From the NCBI GenBank assembly GCA_945830575.1, contig CALZZE010000019.1, positions 1-48,301 of the forward strand: a stretch of DNA of 48,301 bases, given 5' to 3'. Origin of the DNA: an uncultured Subdoligranulum sp. GTDB lineage: Bacteria > Bacillota > Clostridia > Oscillospirales > Ruminococcaceae. The translations under genes were made by a program, and so were the position numbers. Every line of letters begins with the position of its first letter. Position 1 is the first letter of the stretch. Positions 23,408 through 31,893 of this stretch are shown piece after piece. The notes under the pieces are model-generated. The model saw only the letters and a program-made list of their open reading frames with translations, made no database searches and had not been told where the DNA came from.

Positions 23408-24343
23408 TTACTGATTGTGCTCTTTCCAGTGGTGGACGGTTTGCAGCTGGAACTCAAAATCCCGGTTGTCCTTGGCAAGCTGGCTGGACAGAATGACCCC
23501 GGCGATGAACAGCAGCAGCGCCGCCACCATGGCGCAGCCGCAGACGATGAGCGTGGGGAACCGGGGCACCAGCCCGGTGGCGAAGAATTCCATAAAGACG
23601 GGGGCCACAAACACCAGCGACAGCAGTGCCAGAATGCCCGCCAGGATGCCGAAGAACTGGAAGGGGCGGTAGTTTTTGAACAGCCGGGCGATGGTGCCCA
23701 GCACCTTGAACCCGTCCGAGAAGGTGTTCAGCTTGCTCTCGGAGCCTTCGGGGCGGTCCCGGTATTCGATGATGACGTTGTCCACCTGCATGTGGCGGTG
23801 CAGGGCGTGGATGGTCATTTCGGTCTCGATCTCAAAGCCGCGGGACAGCACCGGGTAGGTCTTGACGAACTGGTAGCTGAACGCCCGGTAGCCGGTCATA
23901 ATGTCCTTGATCTGGCCGCCGAACAGGTTGTTGGTGCAGAACCGCACCAGATCGTTGCCGAAATTGTGGAAGGGCCGCTTGTTCTGGGTGTAGTAGGTGG
24001 AGGAAAGCCGGTCCCCCACCACCATGTCGGACTGATGCTCGGTGACAAGGCGCACCATCTCCGGCGCGGCCTCGGCGGGGTAGGTGTCGTCCCCGTCCAC
24101 CAGAATATACGCCTCGGCGTCGATTTCCCGGAACATCCGCCGCATGACGCTGCCCTTGCCCTGCTGGTATTCCCGGCGCACCACCGCGCCCGCCTTCTCG
24201 GCCAGCGCGCCGGTGCCGTCGGTGGAGTTGTTGTCGTACACATAGACGGCGGCTTCCGGCAGCACGCGGCGGAAATCCGTCACCACCTTTTCCACCGTTT
24301 TTGCCTCGTTGTAACAGGGGATCAAAACAGCGATTTTATCCAT
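23408..24343 (-). CDS. GT2 glycosyltransferase with C-terminal membrane helices (DPM1-like)
   Basis: This is a GT-A domain (IAVLIPCYNEAKTV, DNNSTDGT, ILVDGDDTYP) of about 230 residues followed by two membrane helices (about 230-255 and 265-290). That layout is typical of polyprenyl-phosphate sugar synthases such as dolichol-phosphate mannose synthase homologs. It probably loads a sugar from a nucleotide donor onto a lipid phosphate, for use by GT-C enzymes such as the membrane protein at 28056-30008. I prefer ATG 24343 with AGGAG upstream; a GTG at 24352 overlaps the previous stop. Confidence 0.9.
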   Translation of the reverse strand: MDKIAVLIPCYNEAKTVEKVVTDFRRVLPEAAVYVYDNNSTDGTGALAEKAGAVVRREYQQGKGSVMRRMFREIDAEAYILVDGDDTYPAEAAPEMVRLVTEHQSDMVVGDRLSSTYYTQNKRPFHNFGNDLVRFCTNNLFGGQIKDIMTGYRAFSYQFVKTYPVLSRGFEIETEMTIHALHRHMQVDNVIIEYRDRPEGSESKLNTFSDGFKVLGTIARLFKNYRPFQFFGILAGILALLSLVFVAPVFMEFFATGLVPRFPTLIVCGCAMVAALLLFIAGVILSSQLAKDNRDFEFQLQTVHHWKEHNQ

Positions 24344-24348
24344 ATCGT

Positions 24349-25401
24349 TCACTCCTGCGCGTATTTTTTCAGTTCCTCCAGCCAGAAGGCCGCCGTGCGG
24401 TCCCAGCTGAATTTTTCCAGCACTTCCCCGGCCGGTTCCACCGGCTGGGCCAGCAGCGCGTCCAGGTCCACCTCGTAATCGTAGGGGTCAAAGTACCGGG
24501 CGGTTTTGCCGTACAGCTCCGGCAGGCAGCTGGCGTTGGACAGCAAAATGGGCGCGCCCTGGCTGAGCGCCTCCAGCGGCGGGATACCGAAGCCCTCGAA
24601 CACCGCCGGGTGCAGAAACGCCTTGCAGTGCTGCATCAGCGCCTTGTTTTCCCCGTCCTGCACGTAGCCGGGATAGAAAATGTTGTGGGTGTCCTGCGCC
24701 TCGGTATCGTCCCCGAAGGCCCGCAAGTCCTTGCCGCCCGCCACCACAAAGGTCTTGTCCGGATTGCGGCGGGCCACCTCCCGGATCCACTTGTAGTTTT
24801 TGTGTTTGGCCATGCTGCCCAGCGCGTAAAAGTATTCTCCCTTTTTCACGCCGGGGAGCCTGTCAAAGATGCTCTCGTCCGCCGGGCAGCGCTGCATGTG
24901 CTCCCATCCATTGTAGGTCACGCCGATGCGCTCCTTGGGGATCCCCAGCCTGCGGCTGATGAGCTCCCGCTGGTCATAGCTGACGGTGTATACCCTTTTT
25001 GCAAAGGCCTTGACGGACAGGCAGTGCACCCAGAATTTGAACCGGAACATTCCGCGGTCGGTGTCCATCACCAGCGGGCGGATGTCGTGCAGCACCACCA
25101 CGCTGTCCCTTTGCAGCGTCACATCGCTGGCAAGGCCCAGATAGAAGGCCCCGTTGGCTTTCAGATACCGGGGCAGCACCGCCATGTTGTAAAAGTATTT
25201 CACCGCCCGGAGCGGTACAACGCGGATATTTTTCATGGGCGGCAGGTGCAGCGGACGGTCATCATCCCGGTAGGCCAGACGCACATCCAGCCCGGTGCCT
25301 TCCAGCAGGGCGTCCAGCCGGGTGACGACCTCGTACACATACCGGGGGATGCCGGTGATGGGATCGCACAGGACGGTGCCGTTGATCACGATGGGTCTCA
25401 A
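24349..25401 (-). CDS. Glycosyltransferase family 4, mannosyltransferase-like
   Basis: This 350-residue GT-B enzyme starts at TTG 25401, which overlaps the upstream gene's stop (TTGA) and has AGGAGG seven bases before it. The C-terminal Rossmann domain holds YFYALGSMAKHKNYKWI, FVVAGGKD and the donor-binding PAVFEGFGIPPLEALSQGAP, where the E-x7-E pattern of retaining GT4 enzymes is seen. It adds a sugar to the growing lipid-linked chain on the cytoplasmic side. The donor is not predictable. Confidence 0.93.
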   Translation of the reverse strand: MRPIVINGTVLCDPITGIPRYVYEVVTRLDALLEGTGLDVRLAYRDDDRPLHLPPMKNIRVVPLRAVKYFYNMAVLPRYLKANGAFYLGLASDVTLQRDSVVVLHDIRPLVMDTDRGMFRFKFWVHCLSVKAFAKRVYTVSYDQRELISRRLGIPKERIGVTYNGWEHMQRCPADESIFDRLPGVKKGEYFYALGSMAKHKNYKWIREVARRNPDKTFVVAGGKDLRAFGDDTEAQDTHNIFYPGYVQDGENKALMQHCKAFLHPAVFEGFGIPPLEALSQGAPILLSNASCLPELYGKTARYFDPYDYEVDLDALLAQPVEPAGEVLEKFSWDRTAAFWLEELKKYAQE

Positions 25402-26549
25402 AGTGTTTCCTCCTCATGGTGGGAGCAGGCATACAGCTCCCGCTGCCAGTCCGCCATGCGGCGGGTGCAGTAGTCCTTCAATTCCTGTTCAAAGCGCTGC
25501 TCGCTGAAACGGCGGCTGTGGGCGCGGATCTCCTCTTTGCTGTACGCCACGCCCTCCCGCTCGAACCGCCGGATGCAGTCCGCAAGGCTGTCCACCGTCT
25601 GTTCCTCAAACCAGTAGCCGGTCTTGCCGGGCAGCACCGTCTCGCAGGCGCCGCCCTGGCCATAGGCCAGCACCGGGGTTCCGGCGCTCTGGGCCTCCAC
25701 GGGGGTGATGCCGAAGTCCTCCTCGCCGGGGAACAGGAAGGCTTTGGCCCGCAGATACCAGCCGCGAACCTCCTCATCGGACAGGCCGCCGCCCAGAAAC
25801 TCCACATTCGGCCCGGCCAGCGCCTTGAGGCGTTCCTCCTCGCCGCCGGTGCCGATGACCACCAGCCGCTTGCCCAGCCGGGTGCAGGCCGCAACCGCCA
25901 AGTCGATGCGCTTGTACCAGGTAAACCGCCCCACCACCAGATAAAAGTCCTCCTTTTCCACAAAGGGGGCCTCGTTGATGTGGCAGCAGGGATAGATGAC
26001 GTCGCTGTCCCGCCGGTAATACTTTTTGATGCGCCGGGCGATGTAGTGGGAGTTGGCGATGAAGTAATCCACCCGGTCGGCGGCGCACTTGTCCCACACC
26101 CGCATTTTGTGGATTTGCCCCGGCATCACCAGCTTGGCCAGCCAGTTGGTGCTGCGGCGGTAGGTGTAGTAGAAATCCCACACATACCGGATGGGGGTGT
26201 GGCAGTAGCAGATGTGCAGCGCATCCGGGCGGGTGATGACCCCCTTGCTGCAGGAGGAGGAGGAGGACAGCACCAGATCGTACTCCGACAGGTCCAGCGC
26301 TTCAAAGGCGCGGGGCATCAGCGGCAGCATGTTTTTATAGAGTTTGGTGGCAAAGGGGATTTTTTGCAGGTAGGTGGTGCGGATGTCGTAGTCCCGGAAC
26401 CAGGCGGGCATGTTGTCCTTGTCATAGACCAGCGTGTAGATGACCGCGTCGGGGAACACGTGATGCATACAGTCCACCACCCGGTCGGCTCCGGCGTAGG
26501 TCACCAGCCAGTCATGGACGATGGCAACTTTCAAAGGTTTGTCTGCCAT
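25398..26549 (-). CDS. Glycosyltransferase family 4
   Basis: This 383-residue retaining GT-B enzyme has an N-terminal acceptor domain that includes VAIVHDWLVTYAGADRVVD and the CYCHTPIRYVWDFYY segment characteristic of one GT4 subgroup. The donor domain shows YLVVGRFTWYKRIDLAV, LVVIGTGGEEE and LFPGEEDFGITPVEAQSAGTPV. AGGAGGACGCC precedes the ATG. It follows the priming transferase by 18 bases and overlaps the next transferase, so all act in one assembly line. Confidence 0.94.
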   Translation of the reverse strand: MADKPLKVAIVHDWLVTYAGADRVVDCMHHVFPDAVIYTLVYDKDNMPAWFRDYDIRTTYLQKIPFATKLYKNMLPLMPRAFEALDLSEYDLVLSSSSSCSKGVITRPDALHICYCHTPIRYVWDFYYTYRRSTNWLAKLVMPGQIHKMRVWDKCAADRVDYFIANSHYIARRIKKYYRRDSDVIYPCCHINEAPFVEKEDFYLVVGRFTWYKRIDLAVAACTRLGKRLVVIGTGGEEERLKALAGPNVEFLGGGLSDEEVRGWYLRAKAFLFPGEEDFGITPVEAQSAGTPVLAYGQGGACETVLPGKTGYWFEEQTVDSLADCIRRFEREGVAYSKEEIRAHSRRFSEQRFEQELKDYCTRRMADWQRELYACSHHEEETL

Positions 26550-26567
26550 GGCGTCCTCCTTTCCTGT

Positions 26568-27980
26568 TCAGTTCAGTTTTTCTTGGTTCACCATTTTGCC
26601 GCCGAGCACGGTGCGCAGCAGAATTTTCACATCCAGCGCCACAGTCCAGTTTTCGATGTACCAGATGTCGTAGCGGATGCGCTCGGCAATGTCGGTATCG
26701 CCGCGCAGGTCATGGATCTGCGCCCAGCCGGTGATGCCGGGGCGCACCTGCTGGCGGACCAGATACCGGGGAATCTCCTCCTTGAAATGCTCCACGTGGA
26801 AGGGAATTTCGGGACGCGGCCCCACAAGGCTCATGTCCCCCTTCAGCACGTTGAAGAACTGGGGCAGCTCGTCCAGACTGAATTTGCGGATAAAGCTGCC
26901 GAAACGGGTCTTGCGGGGGTCCTCGTTCTGGGACCAGCCGGTGGATTCCTGTCCGTTGACCCGCATGGAACGGAATTTGTACATGAGGAAGGGACGTTTG
27001 TTCAGCCCCACCCGTTCCTGTTTGAAGATGACCGGCCCCGGGCTGGACAGCTTGACCCCCACTGCCACCACCAGCATGACCGGGCTGGTGAGCAGGATCA
27101 GCACAAGGCTGCCCGCCACATCCATGGCCCGCTTGACGAAGGCGTTGAGCAGGTTGTCAAAGGGGGTCTGCCGCACGTTGATGAGCTTGCACTCGTCCAG
27201 CACATCGATGGTGGGGCGGGCAGGCAGGTAATCGTTGTAAAAGGGCACCATGGTGATGCGGATGCCCTGCCGGTCGCAGGCGGCGATCATTTTGGGCAGG
27301 AAGGAGATTTCAAAGGCCTCCAGCGCCAGCACCACCTCGTCATAGCCGCCCTGCTCCATGCAGGCGTCCAGCTGTTTGTAGCCGCCCAGCCACGGCACCG
27401 GGAACGCGGTTTCCTGCCGGTCGCAGAGATAGCCGTCCACTTGAAAGCCGTAATAGGGGTTGTGTTCCAGCGCACGCAGATACTGCGCCGCCGCCGCGCC
27501 GCCGCCCACCAGCAGAATGTGCCGCAGGCCAACACCCCTGCGGCGCAGGGCACGGTCGTACCAGCGGCGGAACAGCCGTTCCGCCACCATGGTCCCGGTG
27601 CCGATAGCGTAAAACAGACCCAGCACCACCCGGGAATAGTTGTCCTGATGGAACATATACAGCCCTGTGATGAACACCAGCACGCCCGCGCCGTTCACCG
27701 CCGCCATGGTGGCGCAGCGGCGGCTGAACCCGCGCAGGCGGGAGGCATCGTACACGCCGCATATCCAGTAACCCACCACCAGACCGGCCACCAGCACCCC
27801 GCCGGCCAGCCAGTTGAGAAGGTCCCGGGCCACCTCCAGCGCGGGGCCGGCGCCGCCCGGCTCGAAAAAGCGCACAAAGTTGAAACGCAGGTAGTTTGCC
27901 AGACCAAAGGCCGCAAACAGCAGCACCGCGTCCAGCAGCATATTCAATCCGACTTTGATCTGCCGGTTTTTATTGAGCAA
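26568..27980 (-). CDS. Polyprenyl-phosphate sugar-1-phosphate transferase (initiating enzyme)
   Basis: This 470-residue enzyme attaches the first sugar phosphate to undecaprenyl phosphate. Four or five N-terminal helices (to about 150) lead into a nucleotide-binding-like middle domain (HILLVGGGAAAAQYL). The C-terminal bacterial sugar transferase domain carries KRAMDVAGSLVLILLTSP, the KFRSM loop, the catalytic LDELPQ Asp-Glu pair, LVGPRPE and RPGITGWAQI. Start is TTG 27980 with GGGAGG upstream. WbaP/CpsE-type enzymes usually use UDP-glucose or UDP-galactose; which one is not certain here. It leads the cluster and has its own promoter. Confidence 0.95.
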   Translation of the reverse strand: MLNKNRQIKVGLNMLLDAVLLFAAFGLANYLRFNFVRFFEPGGAGPALEVARDLLNWLAGGVLVAGLVVGYWICGVYDASRLRGFSRRCATMAAVNGAGVLVFITGLYMFHQDNYSRVVLGLFYAIGTGTMVAERLFRRWYDRALRRRGVGLRHILLVGGGAAAAQYLRALEHNPYYGFQVDGYLCDRQETAFPVPWLGGYKQLDACMEQGGYDEVVLALEAFEISFLPKMIAACDRQGIRITMVPFYNDYLPARPTIDVLDECKLINVRQTPFDNLLNAFVKRAMDVAGSLVLILLTSPVMLVVAVGVKLSSPGPVIFKQERVGLNKRPFLMYKFRSMRVNGQESTGWSQNEDPRKTRFGSFIRKFSLDELPQFFNVLKGDMSLVGPRPEIPFHVEHFKEEIPRYLVRQQVRPGITGWAQIHDLRGDTDIAERIRYDIWYIENWTVALDVKILLRTVLGGKMVNQEKLN

Positions 27981-28015
27981 TGCCTGCGCCTCCCTTCTAA
28001 ATAAGGTATCGTTTT

Positions 28016-28044
28016 ATCATACCATATTCCGCGCAACTTTTCAA
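28016..28044 (-). promoter_or_regulatory. Sigma-A promoter of the glycan assembly cluster
   Basis: On the minus strand TTGAAA (28044-28039) and TATGAT (28021-28016) are 17 bases apart with an extended -10 (TATGGTATGAT), 36 bases before the initiating transferase start. Confidence 0.85.
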
Positions 28045-28055
28045 CTCAGCCGCCG

Positions 28056-30008
28056 TCACTCCAGAAAATACAGCCAGTCGAAGTAGGCGGCGGTCACCAC
28101 GGCGTCGGTGACCGAGAGGGTGCTGTCGGTGGCGGTGAGCACCACGCTGCCCTCGCCGTTCACGACGGTCACCGGAATGTCCCACTGTCCCCGGTCGGTG
28201 GGCAGGAAATAATCCGGGCTTCTGTCGGTTTTGCCGCTTTCCGCCAGCAGCTGGCGTTCCGTCTCACATTCCGCCAGCAAATAGTGATGCAGCGCCGGTT
28301 TTTTGTCCTCCAGCGCGTAGTACAGCGTCACGTCCGTCACGCCGCTCCAGTCGGAGGGCGCCGTAACGGTCAGGCGTACCTTGCCGGGCTCCAGCTGGGT
28401 CAGCGTTGTGTGGGCGGGCAGCTGCAGGTCATTCACCGAGTTGGTTCTTTCCCAGATCAGGTGCATCCCGCCGCACACATAGGTGGTGCCCACCGGCTTC
28501 CAGTAGCGGTACAGCTCCCGGTAAAACCACCAGTTGACGTTGCGCGCCCAGTTCTCATACAGACCGGTCTTGGGGCTGGGCGTGACCACATAGGAAAAGT
28601 CCCCGTTCTGGAAGGTCATCAGGTAGTTGACCCGCAGCCGGTCGCCCAGCGCGTGGATGATATAGTCGGTGCCGGAGGGCTGGAACTGCCCGGTGAGCAC
28701 CTCCAGACCGGTGGCGTAGGTGGAAAAGACAGCGCCGCCCTGGGTCAGGGTGCGTTCTGTCTCCAGTTTTTCCGCTTGGTCACCCAGATAGCCGCCCAGC
28801 TCCGGCTGCCATGTCAGGCCCGCCGTCATGCCGCGGGCCATGTCCAGCTGCTGCCATGCGCCGAAGGCGGCCAGCCCCAGCGCCGCCAGCGCCGCCGCCG
28901 GGCGTACCCAGCTGGCACGGCGGCCCCACAGGCGGCGGGCAAACCACACGGCCCCCGCCGGGAGCAGCAGTCCCAGCAGCATATTGGCGTTCTGGGGGCC
29001 GCCGCACACGCCGGAGCCGACCGCATACAGCAGTTCCCACAGCGCCGTGGTGAGGCACAGCGTAAAGCACCCGGCACATTGCAGCGCCTGCGTGCCTTTG
29101 GCCTTGAACAGCGCCACCGCAAACACCACCGCCAGCCCCAGTGCCAGCGCAAAGCCTGCGCTGGGGCGGAACTGCCACAGATGCATCATCCGGTTTTCCA
29201 GCGTGGTGCCGTAGTACCAGCCCTGGTCGGCGGAAACGCCGCGGGTCTGCCGCAGCCACGCCAGCGGATGGCCCCATGTGGATACCGTCACCGCGGCCAG
29301 CAGACCCGCCACGCTGACAGCGATATAGATCAGCGTTTTCTGCACGATGATACGGATATTTTTTCCATGCTGACGGATCAGCAGCAGCCCGTAGGCCAGC
29401 GACGCCGCGATATACAGCGAGCCGCCCACATCGTTGCTCCACGGCACGAAGGCCCCCGCCAGAAACGGCCACCACAGGCCGGGGTGCTTTGTATACCGCA
29501 GCGCCAGCGCCATCAGCAGGATCAGCAGCGGCACCGCGCCAAAGCGGATCATGCGGGCGCTGTTGCCCACCGCAAAGGCGATGCCCAGAAGTTCCCCGGG
29601 CAGCCGCACAAAGTAAATGGCCGATATCACCGCCGCAAAAATCGCCGCAGAGCGGGCGCGGCCCAGCACCACATAGCCCACCGCCAGCGCCAGCAGCTCA
29701 TAGAACAGCCATGTGAGGAAATCCGCCGCAAACACGCTGCCCGCGAAGGTATTGCCCACCGCCAGCAGCACCGCCGCCACCGAGTACAGCTCCCCCACGC
29801 CCAGATAGACCGTGAAGTCCCGGTAGGGAACCTGCCCGGCCAGCATGCGGCGCACCGGGTTGTAGTTCTGGAAGTCGCCATTGGTGATGTTGTAGGTCAG
29901 GTCAGCGGCGCCCACCGTGCCCCGCACCGCGGCCATCCAGACAAACAGCGCCGCCAGCGCCAGACAGGGCAACAGCACTTTCAGCCCCTTTTTCAGTCGT
30001 TGTGACAT
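28056..30008 (-). CDS. Large multi-spanning membrane protein, GT-C-like
   Basis: This 650-residue protein has about 11-13 predicted helices in its first 420 residues and an extracellular C-terminal domain of around 200 residues. An acidic segment after the first helix (LTYNITNGDFQNYNPVRRMLAG, then QVPYRDF) resembles the first extracellular loop of GT-C transferases, which use polyprenyl-phosphate sugars outside the cell. It could also be a glycan polymerase. It starts one base after the WYL gene stop, so it is translationally coupled to it. It lies next to, but transcriptionally upstream of, the glycan cluster. The specific function is unknown. Confidence 0.72.
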   Translation of the reverse strand: MSQRLKKGLKVLLPCLALAALFVWMAAVRGTVGAADLTYNITNGDFQNYNPVRRMLAGQVPYRDFTVYLGVGELYSVAAVLLAVGNTFAGSVFAADFLTWLFYELLALAVGYVVLGRARSAAIFAAVISAIYFVRLPGELLGIAFAVGNSARMIRFGAVPLLILLMALALRYTKHPGLWWPFLAGAFVPWSNDVGGSLYIAASLAYGLLLIRQHGKNIRIIVQKTLIYIAVSVAGLLAAVTVSTWGHPLAWLRQTRGVSADQGWYYGTTLENRMMHLWQFRPSAGFALALGLAVVFAVALFKAKGTQALQCAGCFTLCLTTALWELLYAVGSGVCGGPQNANMLLGLLLPAGAVWFARRLWGRRASWVRPAAALAALGLAAFGAWQQLDMARGMTAGLTWQPELGGYLGDQAEKLETERTLTQGGAVFSTYATGLEVLTGQFQPSGTDYIIHALGDRLRVNYLMTFQNGDFSYVVTPSPKTGLYENWARNVNWWFYRELYRYWKPVGTTYVCGGMHLIWERTNSVNDLQLPAHTTLTQLEPGKVRLTVTAPSDWSGVTDVTLYYALEDKKPALHHYLLAECETERQLLAESGKTDRSPDYFLPTDRGQWDIPVTVVNGEGSVVLTATDSTLSVTDAVVTAAYFDWLYFLE

Positions 30009-30009
30009 A

Positions 30010-31002
30010 TTATCGATACAGCTCCTCCAGCTGGTCCAGCGTCTTTTTCATTTCGGCGCGGACATCCGCCGGGGAAACGATCTCCACCCCGGTGCCAAGA
30101 CCCGCCACCCAGCCGAAAAACTGCGGACTGACCTGCACCTCCACCGTCATGGTGAAATGCTCCCCGTCCTCGGCGGGGTTCAGAATGGGCGCGGTGCCGA
30201 AGCGGTCGATCATCGCCCCGGCAAAGCGGTTTTCACAGCGGAAGGTCACCTTTTTCAGCGGCCCGTTGAACATGCCGAACATCTGCTGCATGTAGGTGTT
30301 CACATCAAAGGCGGCATATTCCCCGGCGCCCTCGCGGGGCGCGTCCACCGCCTTCACCCCGGCCATCTTGTCCACCCGGTAGTGGCGCAGATGCCCCTCG
30401 GTGTAGGCGATGAGGTAATAGTTGCCGCTCTCCCACACCAGCACCCACGGGCTGACCTGATAGATCTGCCCCCTGTGGCGGGGTTCCAGCTTTTTTTGCA
30501 GGCTCCACTCGCAGTATTTGAACTGCACCTGCACCCCTTTGGTGATGGCTTGATGCAGCTCGTCCACCGTGTACAGGATCTTTTCATCGGTGGACTTGAT
30601 GCGCCCTGTGACCAGCACCTTGCGGTCCAGCTCCTCGGCGTGGTAGCGGGAGGTGAACTGTCCCAGCTTGCTGATGAGCGCCTTGCTTTTGCGGGCGGTG
30701 ATGAACCGGCTGGCATACACCGCGTCCACCAGCAATTTCAGTTCGGCCAGCTCAAAGGGGCAGTCCGCCAGATAATAGCCGCCGCCCCGGCCCCGCTGCT
30801 GCACGATCTCCAGCGGGGAGCCGGGCAGCTCGTTGAGGGTCTGGATGTCATCGTAGACGCTTTTGCGCTCGGCGTCCACGCCCCGTTCCTGCAAAAGCTC
30901 CACCATACGGGGCACCGTCAGGGTGTGGTTTTCATCGGTTTCGTGGGCCAGAATGTCCAGCAGGACCAGCAGCTTGCGTTTTTGTCCTTCTTTACGCGGC
31001 AT
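30010..31002 (-). CDS. WYL-domain transcriptional regulator
   Basis: This 330-residue protein has an N-terminal winged helix (KLLVLLDILAHET, then VYDDIQTLNELPG) and a WYL domain (about 140-225, with VQFKYCEW, SPWVLVWESGNYYLIAYTEG and HYRVDKM) followed by a WCX-like C-terminus. WYL proteins are DNA-binding regulators that often sense a small ligand or nucleic acid. I prefer ATG 31002 (MPRKEGQ), nine bases after GGGGAG; ATG 31011 touches that site. It sits between tyrA and the GT-C-like gene on one transcript, so its target may include this operon, though no operator is visible. Confidence 0.92.
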   Translation of the reverse strand: MPRKEGQKRKLLVLLDILAHETDENHTLTVPRMVELLQERGVDAERKSVYDDIQTLNELPGSPLEIVQQRGRGGGYYLADCPFELAELKLLVDAVYASRFITARKSKALISKLGQFTSRYHAEELDRKVLVTGRIKSTDEKILYTVDELHQAITKGVQVQFKYCEWSLQKKLEPRHRGQIYQVSPWVLVWESGNYYLIAYTEGHLRHYRVDKMAGVKAVDAPREGAGEYAAFDVNTYMQQMFGMFNGPLKKVTFRCENRFAGAMIDRFGTAPILNPAEDGEHFTMTVEVQVSPQFFGWVAGLGTGVEIVSPADVRAEMKKTLDQLEELYR

Positions 31003-31023
31003 CGCGGTCATCTCCCCTTTCGG

Positions 31024-31878
31024 TCATTTTTTGTCAAAGGCGGCGCGGCGGGCTGTGGACAGGCGGAACATTTCCTCCAGTCCCTCCCGGTCATCCTGCA
31101 CCAGCTTTTCCCGCATGTTCAGCAGGGATTCGGTGAACATATCGATCTCGGAAATCAGATTATCCTTGTTCCACAAAAACAGCTCCGCCCACATTTTATC
31201 GTTGATGCGTGCGATTCTGGTCAAATCCCGGAAGGAGTCCCCGGTATAGCAGGCAAGCTCGGTGTTGTCCGAGGCGCACATCAGGCACACCGCGATGGCG
31301 TGGCACAGCTGGCTCACGTAGCCGATCATGCGGTCATGCTCGGCGGGGGTCAGCTGGGTGATGCGGGCAAAGCCCAGCGTTTCGGCCAGCGCATGGCACC
31401 ATTCGATGCCCTCCGGCGTGTTGCGGTCGGTGGGGGTGATGATGAAGTTGGCAGGGGCAAAGTTCACCTCGGCACTGTGGGAAATTCCGCTGGTCTCCCG
31501 CCCGGCCATGGGATGGCTGGCGATGAATTCCGCCTGCGGCACCGCCGCCTGCACCGGCTCCACCACGCCCCGCTTGACGCCGGACACATCGGTGATGAAC
31601 GCCCCCGGCTTGATGAGCGCGCCGTATTCCTGCACCCAGTCCAGCAGTGTGGTGGGGTACAGACCGAAAATAAGACAGTCCGCCTGCCGCACCAGCTCCT
31701 CAAAATCCCGGGTCGCGCCGCGGCAGATATAGCCGTTTTCCAGCGCGTATTGCAGCGTGGCGTCGCTGTGGGTGATGCCGGTGACGGTGAACCCTTTTTG
31801 ACTGAGCACCTGGGCGTACTTGCCGCCCAGCAGGCCCAACCCTACGATGAGGTAGGTTTTCGTTGTATCCAGTTGCAT
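31024..31878 (-). CDS. tyrA: Prephenate dehydrogenase
   Basis: This 284-residue NAD(P)-dependent enzyme converts prephenate to 4-hydroxyphenylpyruvate for tyrosine. The Rossmann motif is LIVGLGLLGGKYA. SGVKRGVV, FIASHPMAGRE and HDRMIGYVSQLCHAI cover the active-site His residues. It lacks the ACT domain that many Firmicute enzymes carry at the C-terminus, so it is probably not directly feedback-inhibited through that domain. It follows aroA by 15 bases and comes last among the aromatic genes. Confidence 0.95.
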   Translation of the reverse strand: MQLDTTKTYLIVGLGLLGGKYAQVLSQKGFTVTGITHSDATLQYALENGYICRGATRDFEELVRQADCLIFGLYPTTLLDWVQEYGALIKPGAFITDVSGVKRGVVEPVQAAVPQAEFIASHPMAGRETSGISHSAEVNFAPANFIITPTDRNTPEGIEWCHALAETLGFARITQLTPAEHDRMIGYVSQLCHAIAVCLMCASDNTELACYTGDSFRDLTRIARINDKMWAELFLWNKDNLISEIDMFTESLLNMREKLVQDDREGLEEMFRLSTARRAAFDKK

Positions 31879-31893
31879 CTCTTTCGCGCTCCC

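Noticed and set aside
25416-28004. An 862-codon open frame on the plus strand opposite the glycosyltransferase genes
   Set aside because: It is entirely antisense to three well-supported genes, its composition is that of a shadow frame (His, Gln, Val, Gly, Ala), and no motif is recognised.
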